A stretch of 64,000 bases of DNA from Enchytraeus crypticus (GCA_905160935.1 CAJHZI010000206.1:179501-243500), one strand, 5' to 3'. Positions 43,901 through 55,670 are shown, counted from the first letter of the stretch. A program made the numbers and translations. Notes: a model not told the origin generated them from the letters alone.

Positions 43901-46900
43901 AAAAATAAATGTAATAATAATAATGGCAACAATTCGAGTGCTACAGTCATCAATGACAACATCGAGCACTATTGAGACAAAATCAAGCCGGCAAGCAAGA
44001 AAAAAAGAATCATATCTTTTAAACGTATCATATCTCTCTTGCGTTGCTCGTGATATGTGAAACTTTATCTTTATAAATATATTTTATAATTTTATTAAAT
44101 ATTTTTTAAAATATATTTTATAAGCTTTATATATTTTAATTTTTATATATTTTTATATATTTTTATCTATGTGTCAGGATATTGAATTGGCATGTATATA
44201 TATGAGTTGTTTTTCAATTTGCAAATTGTATTTCATGAGTGTAACTATACGGGAAAAAAACAAAATAAAAAATAAATGTAATAATAATAATGGCAACAAT
44301 TTGAGTGCTACAGTCATCAATGACAACATCGAGCACTATTGAGACAAAATCAAGCCGGCAAGCAAGAAAAAAAGAATCATACCTTTTAAACATATCATAT
44401 CTCTCTTGCGCTGCTCGTGATACGTGAAACTTTATCTTTGCTTTTCATTTATAAATTGTAAGATCTAAATTTTTATTCATCGAATATCTGTCTAGTATGA
44501 AGTCGATAAGATACTCGACCGCGGATCAGTTGATGCGGGTTCAAATCCTGGGCTCGCCTGTCACTGACATCATTTTCGAGTGAGGAAACTGACGTTAACC
44601 TTAGCTTTACCGGCTTTACCTCATCTCATTTTAATTTCAGTTCTATGTTTATATTAATTTATTTTAATTCAGCGATATTTTCTTGCACTTTGTTACAGCT
44701 GGTGTGCAATGGGACAGTCGTGAAGAGATGATATCATTGGCTGAGAATGTCTCTGGCTCTAAGTCTTGTGCTCTTACGGGTGTCTACGCTCACGATGGTC
44801 ACTCGTATCACGTGAAAACAACGGACGATATACGAGAGACAGGCGGCGAAGCAGCCACCAGATTGGCTGCTGCAGCTAAGAGGTTAGTATTAGTGCAAGT
44901 TTATAAATTAAAGGCAAACGCTAAAAAGTTTTAAAATTTACGTTTATTAATGGATGAACGATTCTCGCGCTCGTTTTTCTCTCATGCTTTAGACCAACGC
45001 GTAGTGGCTGACTTAAAAGCTAGCAGAGCCAAGGTTAACGTTAGTTTCCTCTTTCGAAAGCGATGTCAGTGACGGGAGAGCCCAGAATATGAACCTGCAC
45101 ATACTGATCCGCGGTCAAATATCTTACCGATTTCTCCACTGGCTCCAGCCAAATTATGGAAGTTTTAAAGCAGCGATTGCTTTAGCCTTGATAGGGCTGA
45201 ATACAGTCTCATAGATGGCCATGCAAGCGGGAATTACTGTTAATTTCACCTTTCATGGTTAATTAAATCTTATCTTAGTGTACAAAGCGCTATTCGACTG
45301 CTAGCCTAATGGTCTATCTAATCGGGTGCTCATATTGTGTAGGGATACTCTTGACGTCCCTGACATCATCCTTGTATGAGGAAACGGACGTTAAACGTTT
45401 GTTATTATTATCTTTTGTTTGACCAACCTGAGCTTTTAAAACTGTGCGATTTCAAATGAATTCATTAGATCGTTATACCATTCCCATTACCATCTACTTT
45501 AATCAGCTGCATTGTTGCATGGTATCTGTTGGACTGTTTATGTCTGAAGTTAATTGATCAATGTAAGCCATCAGTTGGTGTAATGAAACTAACCGATGCT
45601 GAGCGACTAAATCTAAGGATTTGCAAGCGTCTTTCAAGCTCCTGATCGGCCGATGGATCACAAATCTCGTCTCCGTCGGTGACGTACCTATACAACCCGT
45701 CCACGTGGCTCTGCAGCGTGCAGTTGAGCGCCGTATAGTGAAGACTACACACGCTGAGGAAGTGCGGTCGCAGTCTGCCTATAGAGAACTTTGCAATGTT
45801 CATGACGGTCCGTTGCACCACCGCTCTGAACAAGAACACGACGCAGGCTGAGTAGATGGAAATGATGAACGCCGGGAAGGAGATGTGATTGAATCTGTTG
45901 GACGGCAGCGGAGCGCCCGTGACTCTGGCGTGAGAGTATATGACTAGCTCAACGATGCAGAACTGAAAGATAAAAAAATACACAATCTAGTGAGAATACG
46001 ATCATAATACGGGTCAACGAGTGAAGTCTATGACACACGTGGGACCAGGAATTAATTATATTAATTCATCATATCATGGACAGTTTTGACAAACATGTGT
46101 TCTTGCAGACTGTGAGATCAACCTTGTGTGTAATAAGTTAGCTGGAGCCAGTGGCGACGTTGGTAAGATACTTGATCGCGGATCAGTATTTGTGAGGTTC
46201 AAATCCTGGGCTCACCCGTCACTGACATCGCTTTCGAATGAAGCGATGTCAGAAACTGACGTTAACCTTAGCTACCAGCTTTAATAAAGGCCGTGACGGC
46301 ACTAACATATAACGATTTTGCGATTAATTAATATCTCTAGATTTCAATATGTAAAGGCACTGACTACAAAAGTAAAGTTAATGACATCTCATACAAATAT
46401 AAATTGTTAAAAAATATACTAGGTACAAAATATTTTGCTGCATAACAATTTATTTTACGTGAAACAAATAGTTTTTGTCTCTCTCACTCAAATACTCTAC
46501 CAAGTGGCAGGTCCAAGGTATGTATCTCGTTTTCACTACCTGCCTTCATTCACCTTAAAGATCCATCAATTTGCAAGTTAAGTCCATCACCTTGGCTATG
46601 CCCAATTCCCACCTTAGGGTAGCCTATAGCTTGGGAAAAGTATAGCCTGGCTTCTGAGGTGGTTTTCTTTTGCCTTCCCGGTGAGGTACACCAAGGTACA
46701 TGCTGAGTATTCATCCTTTACATTCAGAAGTAAGTGTGCGCCTAGTATTACCTGTCTTCAAACATAAATTTTTTGTCATTTGATGAATAGTGTCATTGAA
46801 TTTCTTGTTTTAAGCCATTTTTAAAGTTTTTGAAAAATCCTGTCAGAAATGTTGCCTGCCAGGTTACAGTTGATACGTTCTTTATATTAGCATTCGATTA

Positions 46901-47325
46901 ATTGATTTATATTTTAATGTAAAGCTGTTTATCCTTTCTTAGAGTAGTAAAATGGTTTCATGACGTAATGTTTATAGCATTAGAGATGCGGGATATAAGT
47001 GTGGAACAGTAGGTCTGGGTTCAACTCCTTCCTCCAGCCTTCCTTCTCCAGCCATGAAGGAGCTGACCGAGCTACATCCAGGAAACTACCTCTTCTACGG
47101 TTTCTTAGAACTTATAATATAAATATATAACTTTATTTATATATTAAAATTACATATCGGCGACTAATAATAATTTCACAAACATGTGTAATAGTATCTC
47201 TTAGATATTTAGCAAATTAATAGAAAAGAGAATTGTCTTTAATTAAATGTATCAAGTTAAGACATTTGGATAAAAATTGTCAAAGTTATTAGCCTGCAAA
47301 GTAGTTGCATTTATTCTGGACCACC

Positions 47326-47367
<42 letters not shown>

Positions 47368-48109
47368 TAATAATAATAATAATAATAAAGGTTTACCATC
47401 CGTTTCCTCATACAAGGATGATGTCAGGGACGTCCCCCATCACATGTCATTACAAATCGATTCACCCCAAACGATCTGAAAAATAACACGTGCTGAAGAG
47501 AAATAAGGGATCCTAAACAGTGCCAGTCCGGTGATAAAAAACAGTCAGGCAAGATTAAATAAAATCTATTATTATTTATTATATATATATATTATTATTA
47601 TTATCATTATTATTATTGTATTGTATTGTAAATGGATGCGGTTAACTGAAACAGAGATGATCAGAGCAACAATGAACAGAGACATATGGAGGAACATGAC
47701 CATGACCGCCTAGGCTTGGAACAGGCACGACACTTAGAGAAGAAGAGTTGTATTGTATTGTATTGTATTGTATTGATTTGTATTGTATTGTATTGGATAG
47801 TTTTATATTGTATTGTATTGTATTGGATAGTTTTATATTGTATTGTGTTTATTTGTATTGTATTGATTTGTATTGTATTGATTTGAATTGTATTGTGTTG
47901 ACTTGTAGATGCTCAGCAGAGCTTGCTGGCATCGTGTCAGTTAGGTGACGTGGCGTGTAGAGTGGCCACGCGTGTCCTAGGACACTATCCTCACAGGAAT
48001 GAGCTGCTCATAGACGCTGGGTGGACCTCAGTGTCTCTGGATGGAAAGGATGGCGTGCCTGGTGGATCATACTGCTTGTTTGAGGATGAGCCCGATCTCA
48101 AGTAACTTA

Positions 48110-48149
<40 letters not shown>

Positions 48150-50748
48150 TCTCTCTCAAGGAACAGATTTCTCTCTTTTTATATTGTGATTTATCTGTTA
48201 TTGTTATTGCCCGGTGGATCATACTGCTTGTTTGAGGATGAGCCTTATCTCAAGTAACTGATCTCTCTCTCTCTCTCTCTCTGTCCCTCTCTCTCTCTCA
48301 AGTAACTGATCTCTCTCTTTCTCTCTCTCTGTCCCTCTCTCTCTCTCTCTCTCTCTCTTTCAAGTAACTGCTCTCTCTCTCTGTCCCTCTCTCTCTCTCT
48401 TTCAAGTAACTTATCTCTCTCTCTGTCCCTCTCTCTCTCTCTCTCTCAAGTAATAGATCTCTCTTTTTTACTGTGATTTATCTGTTACTGTTATATATCT
48501 AATATAAAAAAGCCAGTTTTGTCTGTCTATCTCTCTGAAGAAACCCTGAGCGTCATCGTGCCATATTTAGAATTCCTTAACAGTTATGCTAATTACAACA
48601 GCTCTATCGTTTGTTCGCTATCAACTTAAATTCATATGACCAGTCTATATTGAAATTTTATTTAAATTTAAATTTTGTATTTAGCGTTACGACGCTAAAT
48701 ACAGCTCTCATTTGTCGACTGTAACTTTCTGGTGATTACTCCTCCTTCATATTTGGCTTTCTTTCGCAACATCAAATTTTTCAGTCCTAAATATTAACGT
48801 TAAATAGAGTGTTGTTGTTATTTATTAATAGTGTAAGGCTCATTCTTTTAGGCCTATATTGAATACTACTTCTTCATATATAAGAAAATTTTAGAAATTG
48901 ATTTATTGAGAGTCGTATGTTAGATTAGTAGAATGCCGCCTGAGAGGTTAGAGTTCAAATCCAGGTTCACTTAAATTGACCTTTTTATTTTAGATAAGCG
49001 CATTTTTGCACACGGGTACATACTAGTTTAATTTAATATACAGTTATACACTTACTACTGTATCTTATTTTCCATGGTAAATTTTTTAAAGTTTTGTTTT
49101 GTGTAGTTTTGTTTTTCTTTCGTTGCTCTTCGTTGTTCTCGTAGGAGTTAATGAGTAATTGATTTTACTGCGTAGGATTACCAAACCCCAAATATACAAA
49201 ATTTACTAGTTTTCTAAATTTACTTGCGTTATGTCCTGGTTGCTGAATATTAGACCAACCGAGGACTGCACATTTCATAAAAGGCGGCAAAGCACGAAGA
49301 TCAAAATCAGCTTCAGAAAGGGTATTCGGTTGGTGACTGCCTAGGCTGCAGAAATTGCAAAATTTTCTATTGCCGATCCAAGTTAAACACTTGTTCAAGA
49401 GAAGATGATGATGATAATGATGATGATGAACTGAGCGATTTTTTATTGATTTTTATTGTATCGAGCGATTTAAAACACTTATTCAAGAAGAGAAGAACAA
49501 GAAGATGATGATGATAAACTGAGCGATTGTTTTGTTGTAGATTAGTTAAAATGACTCAGGAAGTTGGATTTGTTCAACCTCGTAAGGGAAAGCTTAACTA
49601 TGAGAAATATCCCATCGGCATGATGCTAATGATAATTCCCTACCATGTAAGATTCTATTTTATATAATTCTATTCTTCAAAGCCATGTCACCAGCTCTGC
49701 CTAAGTGTAGTTAATTGAATCTATTTACATTTTGTATAGTTTATGGTTAAAATAAGACATTATTGCTAATAATATTTGCTTGATGACATTTTAAAAATGT
49801 TATGATTGAAAATTGCAACAAATATCTAGAAAATCAAGTGCAATTAGATTGTGACCAATTTGTGAGATATTTTCGGAAAACACCTTTTTCAAATGGAAAA
49901 ACAATAGCTTAATTATTTAATTTTTTACAGTTATCGAGTTGCATTGTTACTCGGCAAAATAGAATATAAATCTATTGCTATTGTGCATTTTATTGGTATG
50001 AATTATTTTCTAGCTTCTGTTAATAAATTAAACTGTCACACTTTTTCTCTTCTTAAGAAACTGCAATGGCTTCTAATCACTCAATGCATAAAATTCAAGA
50101 TAGCTTCCTTAGTTCTCAAAGGATTAATTTACGGTAAACCATCATAACTCTCTGATCTGTTATTTCTCTCTTAGTGTACTACCTACTGGCAGGTCCATGG
50201 TATATGACGCCTCCACTCTTTTCTGTCCTCTGCTTTCCTCTTCTTTTCCACATATGAGTGGGTCTTTAAATCAACTAACATACCTAATCTCGGCCTGCCC
50301 CTGCCTCTTTTTCCTTCCATTCTACCTTCTATGACCTCTATTAATAGACCTTCTCCCCTTAGAATGTGTCCTATCCAACACTTCTTCCTATTTCTTAATA
50401 CATTCATCAACTGTCTATCTGTACCAACTCTCTCAGAACTTCCTCATTTGTAACCTTTTGAGTCCAGCTAATCCTCTCCATTCTTGTCCAAATCCACATT
50501 TTCAACGTCTCCAGTTTCCTAATATCTTACTTAAGGTTCATGTTTCACATCCATACAATAGCATGGTCCCAACCAAAGTTTTCACTATCGTATCTTTGTA
50601 TGTATATGTATATCGTTTAAATGTAAATCGTTTAACCTGTATCGTGACTTTGTTTCAGTCCTGCGCCACGTCATGCATGCACAGAGAATACTTTGTGCAC
50701 GACGGCACTAACATTGTGGACGTGTGGAGACCCTGCAGCGGCTGGTGA
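40995..50748 (+). CDS. DSD1: D-serine dehydratase-like PLP enzyme, complete, 8 exons
   Basis: Exons 40995-41146, 41830-41967, 43102-43244, 44699-44882, 46978-47099, 47909-48101, 49541-49646 and 50659-50748; 1128 nt, 375 aa plus TGA, all phases closing. The chicken enzyme has 376 aa. Fold-type III PLP protein with an alanine-racemase-like N-terminal barrel. RPHMKTHK at 42-49 carries the Schiff-base lysine (K46; K45 in chicken). Then follow [50 protein letters not shown] and the zinc-site pair H346-x-C348 in HSCAT, ending [10 protein letters not shown]. The zinc pair favours D-serine or D-threo-hydroxyaspartate dehydratase over a bacterial D-threonine aldolase role, but substrate cannot be read from sequence. 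Acts on free D-serine, giving pyruvate and ammonia, probably cytosolic. Confidence 0.93.
41140..41280 (+). repeat. Imperfect repeats around the dehydratase exon 1 donor
   Basis: ATGCTTGTAAGTTCTA at the real donor (41146/41147) recurs at 41235-41250, within a run of TACAAGTTCT and TGCTTGAG units. Confidence 0.65.
41285..41490 (+). mobile_element. LINE-G 3' end, degraded
   Basis: AATGCAAGGGGAAATAGTTA, GGATGTTGGATGATCTG, then CCATGGATCTGCCATTAGGC as in other LINE-G tails. Confidence 0.6.
41664..41778 (+). mobile_element. SINE-A, tRNA-derived
   Basis: Forward copy, 5' end degraded, in dehydratase intron 1 about 50 bp before exon 2. Confidence 0.82.
42170..42450 (+). mobile_element. LINE-H C-terminal fragment
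   Basis: Coding remnants [19 protein letters not shown], then basic [12 protein letters not shown] sequence, then [18 protein letters not shown] and ALCSAQN, the usual C-terminus of RTE/I-type non-LTR elements, with a (GAT)n end. Stops present. Shares its end with 11928-12030. Confidence 0.72.
42620..42764 (+). mobile_element. SINE-A, tRNA-derived
   Basis: Forward copy, GGAGCCAGTGGCGATGTCAG to GGCTCTACCAGCTTTTAC. Confidence 0.87.
43356..44445 (+). repeat. Triplicated 358-368-bp unit containing a LINE tail
   Basis: ATACGGG anchors at 43521, 43879 and 44247. Copies 1 and 2 look nearly identical; copy 3 has a 10-bp insertion and scattered changes. Each unit holds AT-rich DNA and a LINE-N 3' end (GTGCTACAGTCATCAATGAC, AATCAAGCCGGCAAGCAAG). 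In dehydratase intron 3. Confidence 0.92.
44505..44622 (+). mobile_element. SINE-A, tRNA-derived
   Basis: Forward copy ending about 75 bp before dehydratase exon 4. Confidence 0.83.
45010..45152 (-). mobile_element. SINE-A, tRNA-derived
   Basis: Reverse copy in dehydratase intron 4. Confidence 0.84.
45340..45410 (+). mobile_element. SINE-D 3' end
   Basis: GACGTCCCTGACATCATCCT, GAGGAAACGGACGTTAAACG and a short TTA tail. Confidence 0.72.
45594..45962 (-). CDS. Isolated exon of a lipid phosphate phosphatase (PAP2/LPP family)
   Basis: Open exon of 123 codons, phase 0 at both ends, with a good acceptor (ATCTTTCAG) and donor (GTTAGT). It encodes a membrane segment ([17 protein letters not shown]), then KFSIGRLRP, the C1 catalytic motif KX6RP of LPP enzymes, and a following loop with RPHFLSVC. 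LPPs dephosphorylate phosphatidate, LPA and ceramide phosphate at the membrane. The exons that should carry the first transmembrane helix and motifs C2 (SGH) and C3 (SRxxxxxHxxxD) were not found by eye on either side. It lies antisense in dehydratase intron 4. It may be a retained exon of a scattered nested gene, a transduced fragment or a young pseudogene. Confidence 0.8.
46139..46284 (+). mobile_element. SINE-A, tRNA-derived
   Basis: Forward copy with a small internal duplication of AGCGATGTCAG near the 3' end. Confidence 0.86.
46475..46700 (-). mobile_element. SINE-F
   Basis: Reverse copy: CTACCAAGTGGCAGGTCCAA, GTAGCCTATAGCTTGGGAAA, CTTCTGAGGTGGTTTTC. Confidence 0.78.
47350..47545 (-). 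mobile_element. SINE-D with (TAA)n tail
   Basis: (AT)n and (TAA)n, then GGTTTACCATCCGTTTCCTC, GGATGATGTCAGGGACGTCC and a head part to about 47545. Longest copy of the family. A LINE C-terminal scrap ([12 protein letters not shown]) follows at 47630-47740. Confidence 0.75.
47745..47905. repeat. (TATTG)n pentanucleotide tract
   Basis: TATTG and related GATTTG units run up to the acceptor of dehydratase exon 6 at 47909. Confidence 0.9.
48102..48475 (+). repeat. Copies of the dehydratase exon 6 donor edge in a (TC)n tract
   Basis: The real donor follows 48101 (ATCTCAA before GTAACT). One long copy (48210-48258) repeats about 45 bases of exon end plus donor. CAAGTAACT-type donors recur near 48300, 48361, 48403 and, with changes, 48448, each embedded in CT repeats. 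Confidence 0.87.
49196..49440 (+). mobile_element. SINE-E, GAT-tailed
   Basis: GTTATGTCCTGGTTGCTGAA to AAGATGATGATGATAATGAT in dehydratase intron 6. A second GAT run at 49504 precedes exon 7. Confidence 0.8.
50160..50530 (-). mobile_element. LINE-G C-terminal coding fragment
   Basis: Best copy of this family: 75-codon frame with [36 protein letters not shown] and [10 protein letters not shown] at the end, just inside 50183-50410. Typical non-LTR RT C-terminus. In dehydratase intron 7. Confidence 0.8.
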
Positions 50749-50907
50749 TCTCCAGCCAATCAGAAGCAAGCTTTTACTAGCTCTGATCCAGTCATCCAAT
50801 TAGATTAATGCTTACATAATTATGCAGCGCTGATGAGCCTTATCCAATCAGATTGATACAGTTGGAGGTATCTGTGTGAATTATAGCAAGATTGCAACTT
50901 GACTTTT

Positions 50908-50913
50908 AATAAA
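50908..50913 (+). terminator. AATAAA poly(A) signal of the dehydratase gene
   Basis: AATAAA 160 bp after the stop codon, the first canonical signal downstream, giving a short 3'UTR. Confidence 0.55.
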
Positions 50914-51917
50914 CTTTAGTGAGAATACTTGTATGTAAACTATCGATCAGTCAATCACTCTCTTATTTTATTCACTTCTGTTTCATCATTGGATGCACGT
51001 TATTTAGTACATATTCAGTATAGTATAATTATAGTGTAGTGTATAGTATAGTACAGTAGTATGGTATAGTATTTATATTTGCATATTTGGTTCTATATTT
51101 GTATATTTGTTTATAACGCTCCTTTATATGTATATTCCAGTATCAATCAATGAACGATGATTAACGTGTCAGTCGATGGCAGGTACATGTATGTGATACA
51201 GTATGACTAACTAAACTAGAAATCTTGCATATTTAGCTTTTTTAAGTCTAGAAATTTTATATGTTTTGCTATATTTGCAAGATTTCTACTTGAATTTCTT
51301 AATTCTAGCGACTTTCCATTTTGCAGTATTTATCTCTGCTTGTTATAGTTGATGGAATTATTCCTATCAAAGAGTTGCTCAGATTCTTTTTTAATTTTTA
51401 GCTAATGGAGTGTGCATTACACGACTTTATGTGTTAAGTACATGTTTGTTTTGATGCAGATATTCAGGTATTGAGAGTTCATATTGTTCTTTGTAGCATG
51501 CAGTTTCAGTTGTAGCAGTGATCGAGTTATTAGTGCCAGGATGTGTTTGTTATTTATTATTTTATTTTATCTGTATCTCTCTTCTATTTGGTAGTACTTA
51601 ATTCGTAGACGTTGCTTCACAGATTGTAGGATATAATTGATTCAGTGTTTAACGTACTAGCTGCACTTTGATGCATTGAGCTACCAGATTCTTCCTATAC
51701 ATCAATTACGATGCATTAAGTCGCGCTCTTTTCATTAAATTGTGCACTAATTTTCAGTATTTGCGGTGTGACTTTTAACTATTGTTGTGCTTTATTAATG
51801 TGTTCATTTTTTATTTATATTAATGAACAGAGTTATTAATATTCTGCAGTATTTAGTCGCCGGTTAACTGTATACATGTATATCTTGTGTAAACTGCTAC
51901 TAACGCTATTGAAGAGT

Positions 51918-52130
51918 GGTGGTGTTTTCTAGTACAGAGCTGGTAGCACGATGAGTTAGGTGATGGTGTTTTCTAGGACAGAGCTGGTAACACGATGAGT
52001 TAAGTGATGATGTTTTCTAGGACAGAGCTGGTAACACTATGAGTTAGGCGGTGGTGTTTTCTAGGACTGAGCTGGTAACACGATGAGTTAGGTAATGATG
52101 TTTTCTAGGACAGAGCTGGTAATATGATGA
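51918..52130 (+). repeat. About 44-bp minisatellite, five copies
   Basis: Units read GGTGTTTTCTAGGACAGAGC then TGGTAACACGATGAGTTAGG. Each holds an acceptor-like TTTTCTAG. No exon is recognised nearby. The rest of 50914-51917 and 52131-52279 shows nothing recognised. Confidence 0.9.
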
Positions 52131-52279
52131 GCTAGATGTCCAACTGACTATCAGCAGGTTCAGGTTCAAATCCAGCGCTCATTCCGTCACAAATGACGAA
52201 TGAATGACGGCCCTGCCCAGTAAATGTTAGTCAAAGCTGAGGAAGGTATAGAGGCCCACCTCGTCATAAGCAGAATCCC

Positions 52280-52425
52280 CCAAGAATAATGTTGTATCAA
52301 TGTTATAGATGATTTAAAGATCCACTCATATGTGGACGTGAAGAGGAAAACGGAAGATTGGGATGAGTGAAGGCGATATATACCATGGACCTGCCAGTAG
52401 GCAGTGCACTAAGAGAGATTTTTAT
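52280..52425 (+). mobile_element. LINE-G 3' end
   Basis: GATGATTTAAAGATCCACTC, GTGGACGTGAAGAGGAAAAC, CCATGGACCTGCCAGTAGGC. Confidence 0.75.
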
Positions 52426-52651
52426 TTATAAATTTGTCTAACTTCTGGAGATTATGAACGAAGTACTAGTTAGACTCGCAAGCATTTGTCAGCGTAGCAA
52501 ACTGGATTAAGCTCATCTCTGCCACATTTCCTGATGATATCTGCCTCTGCAGTGAGCCGTTCTTAACCAACTGCTAATCTACAATTTCTGAGTAGAATTG
52601 CTCTGACTTCTATTGTTTCTGTATGGCGCTTGCAGTCTATTTGTGTAAAGT

Positions 52652-52885
52652 AAACACGCACTATAGTGAAATGATCAACTATGTTTATATCTAGCACTTT
52701 TAATACCACATGTTTAAACCGTTAGGCAGTTATTCCATTTTCCGTTTAACCAGTCCAGTGAGTGTCCGAAATTTTGCACTTAGATCAGCGCGGCTGGGAT
52801 TCGAACCCACGAGGGTTCAATTCACCTCAGGGTTTGTCATTTAAAATTTCATGACGTTACCACTACGCTATTAAGACATTGTGTC
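52652..52885 (-). mobile_element. SINE-B, tRNA-derived
   Basis: Reverse copy with GGGATTCGAACCCACGAGGG; box A end degraded. Confidence 0.8.
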
Positions 52886-53209
52886 CTTTCTGTCTGCACC
52901 GTTCTTGCCTTAAACTGATCTGAATGAACTTCGTTACCTTGTTAATGCTGTGATTATTTTTATGTTAGTGGTTATTTTTCTTATTGTTATTTCAGTATTG
53001 CTGATTTTTGTTATTGCTCGGTAATAACTTTGATATAAGACGATGTCTCTAATACAAATAGTCTGCTACGGGTGTGGTTTATACTATAGTCTGTTAGTGT
53101 ATTAACCGGTGATTGTAACAGCTCATTTTGCTGCTTCTATCATTTGCTTCACGCAATACTGTAGGAGGTGTTGTGATTTCTCACATTGTTGTTTGTTATT
53201 AGATTACCC

Positions 53210-53515
53210 GTGTTGTGCCCGGGTTACTGAGAAATATACCAACGGGTTACTTTGCACGTTTCGTAAAAGGCGACAAAGGCACTAAAATCAAACCAACGTC
53301 AGTTAGTGCATTCAGTTAGTGAGCGCCTAGGCTCCTGAAATTTCTACAAAATTTTCTAAAGCGATTGTAAGAGTTCATGGTATGGTATGGGACAAAGAGG
53401 AGTGGAGAAGGTCTATTTGTATCCGACCCAAGATAGACTTGGGATTTAAGGGAAAATGAAGATGATGATGATGATGACGATGATTATGATGATAACGATG
53501 ATGATGATAGTGTGC
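53210..53515 (+). mobile_element. SINE-E, full length
   Basis: GTTGTGCCCGGGTTACTGAG head to a long (GAT)n tail. 53516-54089 shows nothing recognised. Confidence 0.83.
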
Positions 53516-54089
53516 GTTACTAGATTAAAATATTGCTATTCAATTTTAGGGGCCTTGAAGTAGCATGCTTTCAAAAATAGTAAATTTGTTTTTTAATGAA
53601 AACGAGAGTTTATGCGTTATTAAATACCGTAATGTTTTATAACGCATAGACTCCGCTTTTATATTATTAACATATTTTACAATGTGAAATATCAGTATTT
53701 TCTCTTCATGTTAAGAAGAATGGTTAATATTTGTAAAACTAATTTTATTTGTTTGCTTTTACTTTATGTTTATCTCAGCGAAGATTAGGGATTTTGTTTT
53801 GCAAATCTGTACTCCTCCTCATTAAGCTTAGATTACTACAATCTACCAATCTTATACTGTGCTTGTCTTAAGAGGCGACTAAGCAATAATCAAAGATAGC
53901 AATCAGGAACTACTCCAGATGCAATTTCTCCTGGCAAAGGGCTATATTAAAAAGATTTGTTATGAACATCGGCGTAGTGGTGAGATCTGTGTTTGGTCTA
54001 TGAAGTCAGTTTAGAGAATGTGGGATTAATTTATACCTTGGACCTTCCATTAAGCAGAGTACTAGAACGAAAATGTCTATCTTCAATAA

Positions 54090-54205
54090 TAATAGTAATA
54101 AAGTTTTAGCGTCCGTTTCCTCATCCAAGGATGATGTCAGAGACGTCCCCACAACACAAATCACTACAGAGCAAGTCATCCAGACCAATCTTCAAAAGAA
54201 ATGTG
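54090..54205 (-). mobile_element. SINE-D
   Basis: Short TAA tract, GTTTTAGCGTCCGTTTCCTC, GGATGATGTCAGAGACGTCC. 54206-55082 shows nothing recognised. Confidence 0.75.
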
Positions 54206-55082
54206 CTCAATGTTAGGGTTGTTGCTTTCATTTCCCAGTAATATATTGTATGGTCATTTTAGTAACAAATTATAATTTAATTACAGTTCAGTATTCATAT
54301 CTTATGTCATTATGCTGTAATAATTCTATTTTCCTGCAATGTTGTGCTTAGTTCTATATTGCAACATCTTAGCACACCGTGTATTACGTTATACGTAGCT
54401 GTAATTAGATTTTATTGATATTATTTATATAGATCACCAAGAAGGGTCATTCAACCCTGTACAGTTCATAAGCAATGCAAACAAACAAGTAAATGCAAGA
54501 AGTGAGCACGATTTAAATGTGAACCATGGTGAACTTTAAAACGAAAATATAAATATTAATGTTAAGTGTTCGTTAAGAAAGCGCTGAGAGTACGTCATAA
54601 TCATTTCTGCTGATTTATTCATTGTGTCTGGCATTTAGCCCACAATAGGCTAACTAGTTTAGCTATATAACAATTCCATTATTTTATTGTATAGCCGTGA
54701 TATATTGTGATACGACAATAATTTGAATTTATGAGAACAACTTGACTTTGCAACTTGAAAGAGTAAATAAATAGTTGATGTTATTACATTGTTGTTTAAT
54801 TCATTAGACTGACATGGTGTTATCAGGCAATTATTAGATGCTATTCTATTGAGTAATAATTTGTTAGATTGGCATCGTGTTGTTTTGCAATGCTTAAATT
54901 CAATTCCATAGGCTATTGATTTCTTGGAAGAGTAACTTGTTTTAGCTAGTTCTTTTCAGATATAGGCCATATATTATTCCTGTTTGATAGTGCTTTGAAA
55001 TATGGATCTTGGACCTACTATTTGGTAGAGCGGTAGAGTTAGACAGAACGATAATGAGAGAGGAAAAGATGGAATGAAATAA

Positions 55083-55213
55083 AACGCTGGTAAAGCTTAT
55101 GTTAACGTCAGTTTCCTCACTCGAAAGCGATGTCAGCGATGGGCGAGCCTAGTAGGTTAGTGATGCGCGGCCGAATATCTTACTGACATCACCACTGGCT
55201 CCAGCCAGTGGCG
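55083..55213 (-). mobile_element. SINE-A, internally deleted
   Basis: Reverse copy in which the box B segment is shortened (GAGCCTAGTAGGTTAGTGAT); ends GGCTCCAGCCAGTGGCGAC. A GA tract follows at 55228-55262. Confidence 0.8.
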
Positions 55214-55304
55214 ACGAAATATGGAGAAAGCGAGAGAGAGTGAGGGAGAGAGAGAGAGAGAGAATATGTGCATCACTGAGAGGGAGACATTAATTCCATA
55301 TAAC

Positions 55305-55560
55305 AAAACAACGACACACTGGGTCAGGAAGCACAGATGCTTGTTTAAGGTCCATTTCCTCCTTCCTCTTCATGGTTTTTAGTGATAGTTGCCTTTCGAT
55401 GGAGCATCAATTGCAGCCGGAACCGATTTAAGAATAACCTTCCAACACACCGGAGATTTTTCATTCCAAGCTGTCAACCATCGGTCTTCCATGGTGGTCA
55501 CCCAAGCATGTACTAACCGAGGCCGATTTAGCAAACTTAATGCATGCACCTGGTCTCTTA
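55305..55560 (-). mobile_element. 5S-derived SINE
   Basis: Same body as the copy at 27743 (GACACACTGGGTCAGGAAGC, AATTGCAGCCGG) and the 5S-like part TGGTGGTCACCCA and GTACTAACCGAGGCCGAT. Confidence 0.8.
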
Positions 55561-55670
55561 AGAAGTTAATACATAACTGAAATTGTTAAGATTTTGTGAA
55601 TTTTTTTACCATTATGACCACAAACCTAATAAATAAAAATCCGCAAAATACCGTGTTGTTATATGTTAGT

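Noticed and set aside
47686..47948. Plus-strand frames rich in Cys, Ile, Val and Leu
   Set aside because: Translation of the (TATTG)n tract running into dehydratase exon 6.
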